64,000 nt of DNA, taken from assembly GCF_001005825.1 (NCBI RefSeq), contig NZ_LBHV01000014.1, forward strand, positions 1 through 64,000. Reading direction: 5' to 3'. Source of the stretch: Rhizobium sp. LC145 (GTDB lineage: Bacteria > Pseudomonadota > Alphaproteobacteria > Rhizobiales > Rhizobiaceae). Made by a program: the position numbers and the translations under genes. Positions 33,768-43,500 of this stretch are shown here, in pieces. The number at the start of each line of letters is the position of its first letter. Positions within the stretch are counted from its first letter, which is position 1. The notes beneath the pieces were generated by a model that did no database searches, was not told where the DNA came from, and was given only the letters and a program-made list of their open reading frames with translations.

Positions 33768-34564
33768 GCGGGCACGAACCTCGTATGGCTACCCTGGCGA
33801 CCGGTTAGAATGTCATAAATGTTCAGCGACAGTGTCCCGAATGCGGTTGTGGCGCGGCTTTCGACCGTACGGGGGCGTGGCAGATCGATATCAAGGATCG
33901 TGTCGATGCGCCCCGGACGCGGTGACATGATCACCACGCGGTCGGAAAGGAACACGGCTTCTGGGATCGAGTGGGTCACGAAAAGGACGGTCTTGCGGGT
34001 GTCGGAGGATTCTCCCCAGATCCGCAGGAGCTCGAGGTTCATCTCGTCACGGGTCATCGCATCGAGCGCGCCGAAAGGTTCGTCCATCAGGAGAAGCTCG
34101 GGATCGAGCAGCAGGCCCCGGCAGATCGCCGCACGCTGCTGCATGCCGCCTGAAAGCTCGCGTGGGAGCTTGTTCGCGAAATCCTCAAGACCGGTGAGCT
34201 CGAGAAGATCCATCGCACGATCACGGTATTTGCGGGGGTTGAGACCGGCAAGTTCCGCCGGAAGCAACACATTGTCGAGGATCGTGCGCCATTTCAACAG
34301 AACCGCCGCCTGAAACACCATCCCTACATTGGAGATGGGGCGGATCACCCTTTGCCCATCGACGGTGACGGTACCTCCGCTGCGTTCACGCAAGCCCGCC
34401 ACAACCCGCAGAAGGGTGGATTTTCCGCAGCCCGACGGCCCGACGAGGGAGATGAACTCTCCCTGCCGGACCGAAAGATTGATGTCGCGCAGCGCCTCGA
34501 CCGGACCCGAGGCGGTGCCATAGATCATCGAGACCCGATCGAGATGGATGGAAAGGTTTTCCAC
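33764..34564 (-). CDS. ABC transporter ATPase (nitrate/sulfonate/taurine family)
   Basis: 266 residues with Walker A GPSGCGKST, Q-loop, signature LSGGMQQR, Walker B LLLMDEPFGALD and the H-loop VTHSIPEAVFLSDR. Sequence is of the SsuB/TauB/ThiZ type. It works with the permease at 35629 and the binding protein at 34588 to import a small organic substrate. The C-terminal ~30 residues extend beyond the usual domain. The gene overlaps the enolase-superfamily gene by 4 bp and follows the binding-protein gene by 23 bp. Confidence 0.92.
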   Translation of the reverse strand: MENLSIHLDRVSMIYGTASGPVEALRDINLSVRQGEFISLVGPSGCGKSTLLRVVAGLRERSGGTVTVDGQRVIRPISNVGMVFQAAVLLKWRTILDNVLLPAELAGLNPRKYRDRAMDLLELTGLEDFANKLPRELSGGMQQRAAICRGLLLDPELLLMDEPFGALDAMTRDEMNLELLRIWGESSDTRKTVLFVTHSIPEAVFLSDRVVIMSPRPGRIDTILDIDLPRPRTVESRATTAFGTLSLNIYDILTGRQGSHTRFVPA

Positions 34565-34587
34565 GCGTTCCGCCTGTCGTCAGAGGA

Positions 34588-35586
34588 TCATTTCACGTCG
34601 AGCGGAAGCTCGATCTTGCTCAGGAAGGTGGCGTCGTAGACGTCAGCGCATTCCACCTTGGTCGGAAGCTCCATATAGGTGTTCACCAGATCGACCGATG
34701 CGCACATCTTGCCCTTGTCGATGGCGCCGATGCCGTGATCCTTGAAGGTCTGCGTTCTCATCAGCTCGAACCCGAGGCCCATGTTCTCGCGCAGGGCGGC
34801 GACATCGATTTCGGGGACGGCCTTCTTGTAGATCTCCATCGCCCCGTCGGGATCCTTCATTGCATCCTGCCAGCCCTTGTAGGCGGCCGCGAGAAAATTG
34901 CGCAGGACCTCCGGCCGTTCTTTGATGGTGGCTTCGCTGGTCATGATCGACATGGCGTAAAGCTGAAAGCCGTAATCAGCCCAGTTCAGCGAAACGGCAT
35001 TGCCTTTGCCCACGGCCTTTTCCGCGAGCGGCCGGCCGGTGGTGTAGTCTGAAACGGCATCGGCGCGGCCTTCGGCGAGAGCGGCGTATTTGGCCGAGGG
35101 CTCGATATTGACCCAAGTAATGATGTTCGGATCGAGCTTGTTGGCGCGGGCGAACGCCGGCCACATCAAGCGCTGGCTGTCGCCGGGAGGGGCGCCGACG
35201 GTCTTGCCGGAAAGCTGCGAAGGCTCGGTTATCGGCGCCGACGTCTTGGAGAAGAAGTTCATCGGCGTGCGGTCGAAGATAATCCCCACGACCTTGACCG
35301 TCGTGCCCCGCGCCCGTGAACCGATGACGACCGCCGCGTCGGCCAACCCGGCATCTGCCCGACCGGTGTCGACCTTGGCGATCGAGTCGCCCGAACCCTT
35401 GGAGTTTTCGAGAACGACGTCGAGGCCCTTTTCGGCGAAATAGCCCTTTTCCTTGGCGACCCAATAGGCGGCGTGGTCGCCAACGGGGAACCAGTTCAGC
35501 GCGAAGGTGAATTTCTCGTTCGCGGATGCCGGGGCTGCCGCAAGCGCCGCAACCATGGCTGCCGTAGTCATCAATGCTGTCTTCAT
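34588..35586 (-). CDS. ABC transporter periplasmic substrate-binding protein (NMT1/SsuA-like)
   Basis: 332 residues with a signal peptide (LMTTAAMVAALAAAPASA). The NMT1/THI5-like fold shows as FALNWFPVGDHAAYWVAKEK, then GYFAEKGLDVVLENSKGSGD and LADAAVVIGSRARGTTVKVV. Relatives bind pyrimidines, taurine or alkanesulfonates; the FTFALNWFPVGDHAA opening is also seen in binding proteins for thiamine-precursor-like and aromatic compounds. Given the catabolic genes around it, the ligand is probably the operon's substrate. The start ATG 35586 is set by the signal peptide. Confidence 0.9.
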   Translation of the reverse strand: MKTALMTTAAMVAALAAAPASANEKFTFALNWFPVGDHAAYWVAKEKGYFAEKGLDVVLENSKGSGDSIAKVDTGRADAGLADAAVVIGSRARGTTVKVVGIIFDRTPMNFFSKTSAPITEPSQLSGKTVGAPPGDSQRLMWPAFARANKLDPNIITWVNIEPSAKYAALAEGRADAVSDYTTGRPLAEKAVGKGNAVSLNWADYGFQLYAMSIMTSEATIKERPEVLRNFLAAAYKGWQDAMKDPDGAMEIYKKAVPEIDVAALRENMGLGFELMRTQTFKDHGIGAIDKGKMCASVDLVNTYMELPTKVECADVYDATFLSKIELPLDVK

Positions 35587-35628
35587 CCCTTTTGTCTCCC
35601 AGTTGACTGTTATTGGATGGTGACGTGA

Positions 35629-36399
35629 TCAGGCTTCGGTTCCCTCCGCCCAGGGCGCGAGGTAGCGCGACATCAGGCCAACCGCTGCAAACAGCAGAAG
35701 GCCGATGATGGAGATGTAGATGAGTGAGGCAAAGGCCAACGCGGTGTTCATGCTGCTCTGGCTGGTGACGATGACGTAGCCGAGGCCAGTCTGAGAGGCC
35801 ACGAACTCACCCACGATGGCGCCGACGACAGCCGAGGTCGCGGTGACCTTGAGCGCCGAGAGGATATAGGGGTAGGCATTCGGAATACGGATCTTGGCGA
35901 AGACCTTCCACTTCGGTGCACTGAAAACGCGGCCCAGATCCACCATGTCGTGATCGATTTGGGAAAGGCCGACCGCGGTGTTGATGACGACCGGGAAGAA
36001 GCCGATCAGCGCTCCCATTAGGATGTTGGGAAAGATGCCGTAGCCGACCCAGATCAGGAACAGCGGCGCGATGGCGACCTTGGGCAACGTGTTGAGGAAG
36101 ACGAGAAACGGCATCAGTGCGCGAGAGATCACCGGCGACCAGGCGATCATCGTGCCCAGCACAATGCCGCTTCCGGCCGCCAGCACGAACGCGCCCAGGA
36201 TGGCAAGACCGGTCGCCCAGATATGTACCCACCAATTGATCGAAGGATCGAACATGGCCTGCGTGACCGATTTAGGGCTAGGAAGCAGATAGGGCTTGAG
36301 CCCACCCCAACTGACGGCCGCCTGCCACAGCGCGAGGATCGCCACGAAAAGGAAGATGGCGGGCATCAGGTTAAGGAGCTTGTCGCGCAGGTTCGCCAT
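35629..36399 (-). CDS. ABC transporter permease (SsuC/TauC-like)
   Basis: 256 residues with six membrane segments and the cytoplasmic EAA-type loop (DLGRVFSAPKWKVFAKIRIP then NAYPYILSALKV). Start ATG 36399 leaves 4 bp after the DapA-like gene stop; a GTG at 36432 would overlap that gene. It forms the channel of the importer with the neighbouring ATPase and binding protein. Confidence 0.9.
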   Translation of the reverse strand: MANLRDKLLNLMPAIFLFVAILALWQAAVSWGGLKPYLLPSPKSVTQAMFDPSINWWVHIWATGLAILGAFVLAAGSGIVLGTMIAWSPVISRALMPFLVFLNTLPKVAIAPLFLIWVGYGIFPNILMGALIGFFPVVINTAVGLSQIDHDMVDLGRVFSAPKWKVFAKIRIPNAYPYILSALKVTATSAVVGAIVGEFVASQTGLGYVIVTSQSSMNTALAFASLIYISIIGLLLFAAVGLMSRYLAPWAEGTEA

Positions 36400-36403
36400 C
36401 GGA

Positions 36404-37468
36404 TCAGTCCAGCCAGCGGGAGAGATTTGCACGCACGAAATCGTCGTCGGCCAGATCGGCGTGCAGGCGGCTCACGCGGGTGAGTTCTTCGGCCTGACCG
36501 GGCGAGAGGCCTTCCGCGGGGTCGAGACACCAGATGCCTTCGAGCAGGCCTTGGCGGCGCAGGATCTCGTGACAGCCGGCGATGCAGCCGTGGAAGTCGT
36601 TCGCCACGTCAAAGAAGGCGCTGTTGCAATCCGTCACCCGGGCATCCAGGCCCAGAAGCTCGGCGGAAACGGCGCCGTTCGCAGCCTCGGACCGGCAGCG
36701 CTCGAAAATCTTCACCGCATTCCTCGTCCAGACCGACCAGTGGCCAAGAAGGCCGCCCCTGAAGCGCAGCGTCACCGGCCGGCCGTCGCGCATAAGGGTG
36801 AAGGGCGTGACCAGATCGAGCACGATATGGTCGTCGTTACCGGTATAAAGAGTGATGCGATCCTCCGCTCCGGCTGCCACGATGCCGCGCACCACGTCTA
36901 TGGTGCGGTAGCGGTTGAACGGTGCGACCTTGATCGCGACGACACTCGGGATGGCGGCGAAACGTGCCCAAAAACCCGCATCCAGATGCAGGCCGCCCAC
37001 GGCTGGCTGCAGGTAGAAGCCCACCAGCGGGATTTGCTCGGCGACCGCCTCGCAATGCGCGATGAGCGCGTCCTCGGATTGGCCCTTGAGTGCGGCAAGG
37101 CTGAGAAGCCCCGCATTATAGCCCATGGAAACCGCGGACTTTGCTTCATTCACCGCCTGTGCCGTAGGTCCGGCAAGGCCCGCGACCATGGCAAGCTGGC
37201 GGTCGGTCCATTGAGCGGCGGTTTCGGCCGCGAGCGACAGCACCCGGTCGTAGAGCCCGACCTCGCGGATTGCGAATTGGGTGGTGTGCACGCCAACCGC
37301 CAGACCGCCGGCGCCTGCATCGATATAATAGCGCGTCAGTGCACGCTGGCGGCGCTCGTCAAGCTGCCGCTCTGCGGTCAGCGCCAGCGGATGTGCTGGA
37401 ATTACCGTGCCTGCGCTCAGAAGATCGATTGCGGCTTGCTGAATGGCGGGAGGGGCTTTTCCGATCAT
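36404..37468 (-). CDS. DapA-family class I aldolase/dehydratase
   Basis: 354 residues, a TIM barrel of the dihydrodipicolinate synthase family: GTVIPAHPLALTAERQLDER at the N-terminus, YYIDAGAGGLAVGVHTTQF, and the Schiff-base lysine in VVAIKVAPFNRY. The family includes KDG aldolases, hydratase-aldolases of aromatic degradation and keto-deoxy sugar-acid dehydratases. A cysteine-rich C-terminal part (DFHGCIAGCHEILRRQGLLE) goes beyond the usual ~300 residues. With the enolase-superfamily, epimerase and isomerase genes it suggests a pathway in which a sugar-acid-like compound is dehydrated and cleaved. Confidence 0.82.
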   Translation of the reverse strand: MIGKAPPAIQQAAIDLLSAGTVIPAHPLALTAERQLDERRQRALTRYYIDAGAGGLAVGVHTTQFAIREVGLYDRVLSLAAETAAQWTDRQLAMVAGLAGPTAQAVNEAKSAVSMGYNAGLLSLAALKGQSEDALIAHCEAVAEQIPLVGFYLQPAVGGLHLDAGFWARFAAIPSVVAIKVAPFNRYRTIDVVRGIVAAGAEDRITLYTGNDDHIVLDLVTPFTLMRDGRPVTLRFRGGLLGHWSVWTRNAVKIFERCRSEAANGAVSAELLGLDARVTDCNSAFFDVANDFHGCIAGCHEILRRQGLLEGIWCLDPAEGLSPGQAEELTRVSRLHADLADDDFVRANLSRWLD

Positions 37469-37525
37469 GATCCGAACTCCGGTCGGGGCAGAAGGAACGT
37501 GGGCGCATTCATGACGACAGCCGGC

Positions 37526-38590
37526 TCAGAACGCGCCGCTGCGGGCCTCGAATTTCGTGGGCTTGTTATAGGCGATTTCGCCGCGGGCCACCCAGTCGGC
37601 CGTCCAGTCGAGCATCGCACCGAGGGGTACGATCGGATAGCCGAACAATGCATTCGCCTGCGCGGTATTGGTGAGCCAGGCGGTGGTAGCCTCGGATCCG
37701 ACAAGTCGCGGCTCGACCTCAAGGCGTGCGGCCAATTCCTGCGCCAGCCAACGCACCGAAAGCGTCTCGGGCCCGGAGATATTGATGGGGGTGGTCACAT
37801 CGGTGCAGTGGGCAAGGCAGCGCAGGGCCTGCGCGTTGGCGTCGCCTTGCCAGATCACATTGACATGGCCCATGAGCGACAGATCGATCTGCGTTCCCGC
37901 CTTGATCCTGCTGGCGAGATCGTAGAGCACGCCATAGCGCAGATCGATCGCGTAGTTCAGCCTAAAAAGCCGCCCCGGCGTGCCATGAACGCGGGAGAAA
38001 TGTTCGAATATCCGCTCGCGACCAAGGCAGGACATGGCATATTCGCCACGTGGCTCTGCCGGTGTGGTCTCCAGCGCGCCCTGCTGCAGCACATCCACCA
38101 GCGGATAGACGTTGCCGGTGGAGAAGGCGACGATGCGCGAATTGCGATAGGCATTTGCCACCAGGGCCGGACAATGGGTGTTCATTGCCCAGGTCAGCGC
38201 CTGATTGCCGGACGCTCCGAATTTCATCCCGGCCATGAAGACCACGTTGCGCGCCTGGGGCAGCGCGTTCACTTCGGCCTCGTTCAAAAGATCGGCCTTG
38301 ACGGTCTCGATCCCCCAGGATTCGAGCTGTTCCTGCAGCCCGGCCTCGCTGAAGCGCGCCACGCCGATCACCCTCTTTTCCGGCGCGGCGCGCTTGGCCA
38401 TGCGCGCCAGCGTCGGACCCATTTTGCCCGCCACGCCAAGGATGATGATGTCGCCGTCGATCGAAGCAAAATCCCGCACGAGCGCCGGCGTCGGACGGGT
38501 CATGAACTCTTCGAGATCGGCCACCGTGCCGAAGCGGACCGGCAGACTGGCTTCCGCAAAGCCTGCATCGTTTGCAACTGTGTGGCGCAA
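37526..38590 (-). CDS. NAD-dependent epimerase/dehydratase family protein
   Basis: 354 residues with a late Rossmann motif IIILGVAGKMGPTLARMAKR (about residue 50) preceded by a 45-residue extension. The usual YxxxK site is replaced by YAMSCLGRE. A TTG at 38590 is chosen as start because AAGGAGGGG lies 6-8 bp upstream; the open frame continues to 38647 through the palindromic operator, which is unlikely to be coding. It is predicted to act on a sugar or sugar-acid intermediate of this operon, although loss of the catalytic Tyr/Lys pattern leaves its chemistry open. Confidence 0.75.
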   Translation of the reverse strand: MRHTVANDAGFAEASLPVRFGTVADLEEFMTRPTPALVRDFASIDGDIIILGVAGKMGPTLARMAKRAAPEKRVIGVARFSEAGLQEQLESWGIETVKADLLNEAEVNALPQARNVVFMAGMKFGASGNQALTWAMNTHCPALVANAYRNSRIVAFSTGNVYPLVDVLQQGALETTPAEPRGEYAMSCLGRERIFEHFSRVHGTPGRLFRLNYAIDLRYGVLYDLASRIKAGTQIDLSLMGHVNVIWQGDANAQALRCLAHCTDVTTPINISGPETLSVRWLAQELAARLEVEPRLVGSEATTAWLTNTAQANALFGYPIVPLGAMLDWTADWVARGEIAYNKPTKFEARSGAF

Positions 38591-38640
38591 GATCGACCCC
38601 TCCTTTTCCCTTGCGATGACAGTAGCCGTACTGCAATCAA

Positions 38641-38662
38641 AATTCAACTATTTGGTTGAATT
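38641..38662. promoter_or_regulatory. TetR-type operator, copy A
   Basis: Perfect palindrome with 8-bp arms, AATTCAAC-TATTTG-GTTGAATT, 51 bp upstream of the TTG start of the epimerase-family gene. An almost identical palindrome occurs at 39600. Two identical sites around a TetR gene and its neighbours strongly suggest that the TetR protein at 39623 binds them. Confidence 0.75.
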
Positions 38663-38692
38663 CGGGGCGCACGTTTTGATTTTTGCGAAAAA

Positions 38693-39547
38693 TTACATGT
38701 TTTTCAATGCGTTGAAGCGCGCCAAAGAGGATCTCACCGAAGTAACTGAGGGCCAGAGATGCGGTTCCATTGCCACGCAGCCGCGATAGTCATCGACCTT
38801 TAGCGCGCGGATCTGCCCCGCCCAGTCAACATCTCCTCGGGCCAGCAACTCCCATGTGCCATCGCGATGGACGCGAGCATCCTTGAAATGGACGTTGCGC
38901 ACCAGATGGCGGCAGGCGCCATAGCCTTCGGGCCAGGGTAGGTCGCCGTCGATCAGGGCATTGGCCGGGTCCCAGTTGAGCCCCAGGGGAGCGCCCGTGG
39001 CGGCGATAAGCGCGGCCGAGTGCGCGCCGGTATTGGCCCAGTGGCCTTCCTCGTTTTCGATGATGAGCGACATGCCGGCCGAACGCGCCATTTCAGCGGC
39101 GCGCGCGAGGACCTCGACCACCTGTGCAGGGGCCGGTCCCGAGGGCTGGCCGCCACGATGAAAGCTGAAGGCGATCAGATGCTGTGCGCCGACTGCCACG
39201 GCAAAGTCCAGCGATTCAGGCAGGAGCCTTTCGACATGTTCGTTCAAGAGTGCTTCGGCGTTTGACCAAGCGTCGTGGAATTCCTGGTCCATCCAGGCAA
39301 GGTTCGAGGTCTTGGGCCCTTCAAGGGGAAAGGGGATCTTGAAGAGGCCGGGGGAAATGGCGCTGATATGCACGTTGAAGGCATCGATCGCTCGTAAGAG
39401 GCGCCGGCGCTGCGTTGGACTTAGTCGCGGCACGCGAGCGTCATGCATGCCGCGCAGCTCGAAATGCCGTACCCCCCATTCGAGACCCAGCTCGAAAGCT
39501 GTTTCAGGCGAATCCGACAATTCGTCGGTGACGATGGCAGGGATCAT
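38693..39547 (-). CDS. Xylose isomerase-like TIM-barrel protein (sugar phosphate isomerase/epimerase family)
   Basis: 284 residues of the AP_endonuc_2 fold. Metal-ligand regions are visible as MSLIIENEEGHWANTG (Glu), GLNWDPANALIDGD (Asp), RNVHFKDARVHRDG (His/Asp) and the terminal CVAMEPHLWP (Glu). It probably isomerises or epimerises a keto sugar or related intermediate. ATG 39547 is preferred (GCGAGG about 9 bp upstream). It is separated from the epimerase gene by 102 bp holding operator copy A, and its own upstream region holds operator copy B. Confidence 0.82.
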   Translation of the reverse strand: MIPAIVTDELSDSPETAFELGLEWGVRHFELRGMHDARVPRLSPTQRRRLLRAIDAFNVHISAISPGLFKIPFPLEGPKTSNLAWMDQEFHDAWSNAEALLNEHVERLLPESLDFAVAVGAQHLIAFSFHRGGQPSGPAPAQVVEVLARAAEMARSAGMSLIIENEEGHWANTGAHSAALIAATGAPLGLNWDPANALIDGDLPWPEGYGACRHLVRNVHFKDARVHRDGTWELLARGDVDWAGQIRALKVDDYRGCVAMEPHLWPSVTSVRSSLARFNALKNM

Positions 39548-39599
39548 GACAACCTCGCTTCGGCAGTTTGCGCGCAAGGTTAGGCCGAGGCAGGAAGGT

Positions 39600-39619
39600 A
39601 TTCAACTATTTGGTTGAAT
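39600..39619. promoter_or_regulatory. TetR-type operator, copy B
   Basis: Palindrome ATTCAAC-TATTTG-GTTGAAT, same core as copy A, 53 bp upstream of the isomerase-like gene and just behind the TetR stop codon. It should control the isomerase gene start. Confidence 0.75.
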
Positions 39620-39622
39620 TTC

Positions 39623-40261
39623 TCAGGGGCGCAGCCCTGCGAGGGTGAGCGTGACGATATGATTGCGATAGGCGGCAAGCGCCTCGGGGGTTGAGAGGTC
39701 GCGTCCGAAGATCGCCGACATGGTCAATCCATTGGCGAAATAGAAAAAGGTCATGCCGGCAATCGAGACATAGAGATCCAGCGGATCGACGCCCTTGCGG
39801 AAGACGCCCTGCGCCTCACCCTCACGCAGTGTCGCGCCGATCATTTCGATCAAGGGCGAGTTGGTGCGGCGGAAAGCCTCGGAATCCCTGACATGGCGTC
39901 CGCCGAGTGCGTTCTCGTCAGCCAGCATGCGAATGAACTCGCGGTGCTGTGCCAGATAGTTGAGGGAAAAGTCGATCAGGCGGACAACGGCATCCTGCGG
40001 GGGTAGGGATCGCAGATCGAGATCATGCTCACGCCGGCGGATCTCGGAGTAGGCGGCCTCGAGTGCGATACGATACAGGTCGTCCTTGCTGCCGAAATAG
40101 TAATAGACGAGCTGCTTGTTCAGCCCCGAGCGTGCCGCGATGCGGTCGACGCGGGCTCCATTGAAGCCCTGTTCGGCAAATTCGGCGCGCGCTGCGGCCA
40201 AGATTATGTCGCGGGCATTTTCGCCTGCCTTTTGGGCTGCGCGAGGCTGGGGTTTCGCCAT
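39623..40261 (-). CDS. TetR/AcrR-family transcriptional regulator
   Basis: 212 residues starting MAKPQPRAAQ. The N-terminal DNA-binding domain contains ILAAARAEFAEQGFNGARVD and AARSGLNKQLVYYYFGSKDD, the typical TetR helix-turn-helix ending in Y-Y-F-x-x-K. The C-terminal ligand domain resembles the TetR_C_33/RutR-like type. ATG 40261 is chosen from the conserved start of the domain; the open frame runs on to 40513 without protein content. Two 8-bp-arm palindromes downstream (39600 and 38641) are its probable sites, placing the catabolic operon under its repression. Confidence 0.86.
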   Translation of the reverse strand: MAKPQPRAAQKAGENARDIILAAARAEFAEQGFNGARVDRIAARSGLNKQLVYYYFGSKDDLYRIALEAAYSEIRRREHDLDLRSLPPQDAVVRLIDFSLNYLAQHREFIRMLADENALGGRHVRDSEAFRRTNSPLIEMIGATLREGEAQGVFRKGVDPLDLYVSIAGMTFFYFANGLTMSAIFGRDLSTPEALAAYRNHIVTLTLAGLRP

Positions 40262-40582
40262 GGACGATCCGTTTGCTGTGGGCCTTTGTCCACCCGCTCC
40301 GCGCCCTGAGCGCTTCACCCACCATATCTGCGGGCGATGGCAAGCTCGGCACAGGTCTGCGGGTCGGACCGGGGTCTCGATCCCGAGCATCCCTGTTAGC
40401 CGCCAGCGGTCAGCCTGTCTAGTCTCGCAGGATTCGTGCTCCGAGCATGGGGACGGCGTTTCACTGTCTTCGCTTCCAATAAGATGACGCCGTGTCACAT
40501 GCACTACACACACGGGCGTTTAACCTGAGCGCAATCCTTAATCGAAACTGACCGAATGTCACACGACAGGAGAGGTGCCCCT
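40262..40582. other. Intergenic stretch between the TetR gene and the nopX-like gene
   Basis: About 320 bp between divergent genes marking the border of the catabolic operon and the type III secretion locus. It must hold the promoter of the translocon gene. No supported gene or obvious tts-box-like sequence was recognised by eye. Confidence 0.5.
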
Positions 40583-43500
40583 ATGTCCAAAGTCATGAGC
40601 AAGCCTTCGAGCCCAGTCGATCCGGATTCCGTCGATCCGAATAATGTGGGCGCATGGGAGGATGCCAAAAAGCAGGCACAGGACGCGGGCATACGCTGGG
40701 AGCGGCCGGCAGGCGACAATCGATCGGCCGAGGAGATCATCAACGACAATCCCCTGCTGAAGAACCTCGGCAATCAGGCGGGGGTGAAGGAATCGCTGGA
40801 GCTCAGGGTCGGGGGCGATATCGAAACCGACGCCGATGCCGCCTATCGCGCCGCGCAGGTTCTCGAGCACATCGAAACATTCGACGGTGACGGCGAGCGC
40901 CTTGCAAGCAACGACATCGGCAATGACCGCATCGACGGTTTCACCAGCAGCGACGAAGCCCGGCATGATACCGAGGCCGGCCGCCTGCAGGATTTCGGCA
41001 AATACGGCTTTTCCAATCTCAAGGGCGAGCTCAACGACATCACCTCCGCGGTCGAGGACCCGGAGGCGCGCAAGCAGGCCGAGGAACTCGGCATTCAGTG
41101 GGAGCGTCCGGAGGGTGACGACCGCTCCGCTGAGGACATCATCAACGGCAGCAATCTGCTCAAGAATCTCGGCAACCAGAGCGATGTCAAGGACATGCTG
41201 AGGGAGCGGGTCGGCGATTTCGAGAACGATGCCGATGCCGCCTACCGGGCGGTACAGGTTCTGGAGCACATCGAGAGGTTTGACGGTGACGGCAAGGAGA
41301 TCGTCGGCGGCGATGTCGGCAATGGCAGCGTCGACGGGTTCACCAATAGCGGCGAGGCGAAGCCCAACACCGAAGCCGGCCGCCTGCAGGACTTCGGCAA
41401 GTACGGCTTTTCGCATCTCAAGGGCAAGATGGAGAACCCGGACACGGTCGGCAACGACAAGGAGGCTCGCGAGGCCGCGGAAAAGGCCGGCATCAAGTGG
41501 GAACTGCCGGAGGACGACAAGCGCTCGGCACAGGACATCATAGACGACAATCCGTTGCTGAAGAACCTCGGCAACCAGAGCGGCGTCAAGGATATGCTCA
41601 AGGAGCGCGTCGGCGATTTCGAGAAGGACGCCGATGCCGCCTATCGCGCCATCCAGGTTCTCGATCGCATTACCATGTACGACTCGGAGGGCAAGGTGCA
41701 GTCCGGAGACAATGTCTCCAATACCAGCATCGACGGTTTCACCAGCAGCGCCGAGGCACGGCACGGCACCGAGGCGGGCCGCCTGCAGGACTTCGGCAAG
41801 TACGGCTTCGAATCGCTCCCCGATGTGCAGAAGACGGAAGACATCGGCAGCTACAAGGACTTCCTCAGCACCAACAAGGATGCCGACGAAACCTCGAAGA
41901 CCTTGGCCAAATACGCCGCCATCATCGGTGAGAACTACGACGCGATCAAAGGCAAGGTCGGCGCCGACGGCAAGGTGACGGCTGACGACCTGAAGAAATA
42001 CATGGATGAGAACCCGCAGATCAGCGACGACTTCAAGGAGGCGCTGAATTTCTGGTCGAAACCAGGCGCGTTCGACAAGCTCGAGACGGCCGCCGATCCG
42101 CTGAAATTCAAGCCAGACGGCAATGTCAGCAAGGACGACATCTCGAACTGGATCAAGTCGCAGGCGCCCAAGGATGCCGGGTCCGCCATCACGTTCCTGT
42201 CAGGGGTGACCAATGGGAATGCGGTTGGCGATGTTGACCTCAGTAAGCTGAACAAGGATATCTTCGAAAACCCGGACAAGTATTCCGCTGAAGAGAAGGC
42301 GGGTGCGCTACAGGAATTGCTGGCGGCCCAGCAATTGGTCATCAAGGGCGCCGAGGCGGGCATGTGGGGCGATGATTACGGCAAGGTCGCCATTTCCAAC
42401 CGTGCACGCACGCATCCCGATCCGAACGAAATCCTCAATGATCTCAACAATCATATCAGCATTCTCGAGAGCGATCCGGAGGTGGTCAAATATCTCAACG
42501 AGAATAGCGCCAAGCAGATGTCCGAACTGCTCGAAGACAATCCGGGCCTGAAGGACGCTCTGCAGAAGACCTATGATGACGAGATCAAGTCTGGTGAGTC
42601 GCTCAACAAGCTCTGGGAAACGAATACGAAGGACGGCAAGACGGACCAGCAGGCCGCTCTCGCCGAATTCTTCACGTCCGCGAGCCTCTACCAGGAGGTG
42701 CTCGGCATCAAGGATCCCGCGGCAATTCGGGACGTGATCGGGTCTTCCGAGCACGCTCAGGAATTCAAGGATTTCTACGAAAAGTCTCTCGTTTCCGGAA
42801 CACGGCTCGAGGAACTTATGAAGGACAACACCTTCGAGGAGGCGGTGAGCGCCTACAGCGCCGAGGTCGCCCTCTACAACGCGGCTTTGGATCCGGATTT
42901 TACCGGCAAGTTCGACAAGGAACTGAACAACAACTTCAACAGGATCGCCCAAGACAACCTCATGAAGGACGGATCCTTCGACGATCTGAAGTCGGCCTTC
43001 GGCATCAATGGCGGCGATGAGCTGGACGAGGAAAAGGTCCGGTCGATGGTCGATGAGATCATCAAGTCCAATCCGGAGCTCGTGACCAATCCGAACGGCA
43101 GCACCGCCACAGCCGACCAGATCATGGCCGGCATCAGGGGCAGCTGGGACGTTCTGCGGCAGGGCACCAAGTCGCTGGCCGAACTCAAGTCGGAATGGCT
43201 GAACCCTGACGTCAAACATCTGGCCGACAAGGGCGTTCTGCATGGCATCAGCGGTATCTTCATGGCCGGCGTCACCATCGCCAAGGGTGCGCAGAGCGGC
43301 GGAAACCTGACCGAGAAGAATAAGGTCGATATCGCCACCGGTTCGGTCATGACGGTAACGCTGCTCACCGAAGGCGGCGTCAAAGCCTACAAAGACTATC
43401 TGAATAACGTGGCGGAGAAGCATCCCAGCAGCGATCTGGGCAAGAAGATCGGCAAGATGACCGATGAGCAAAAGTCCGCCTTTATCGATGACAAGATGAA

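Noticed and set aside
36296..38659. A 787-codon open frame on the plus strand opposite the catabolic operon
   Set aside because: It is the antisense of well-recognised enzymes (DapA-like, epimerase, permease), is rich in Arg/Gly/His, and has no domain or ribosome site. High GC makes such frames common.
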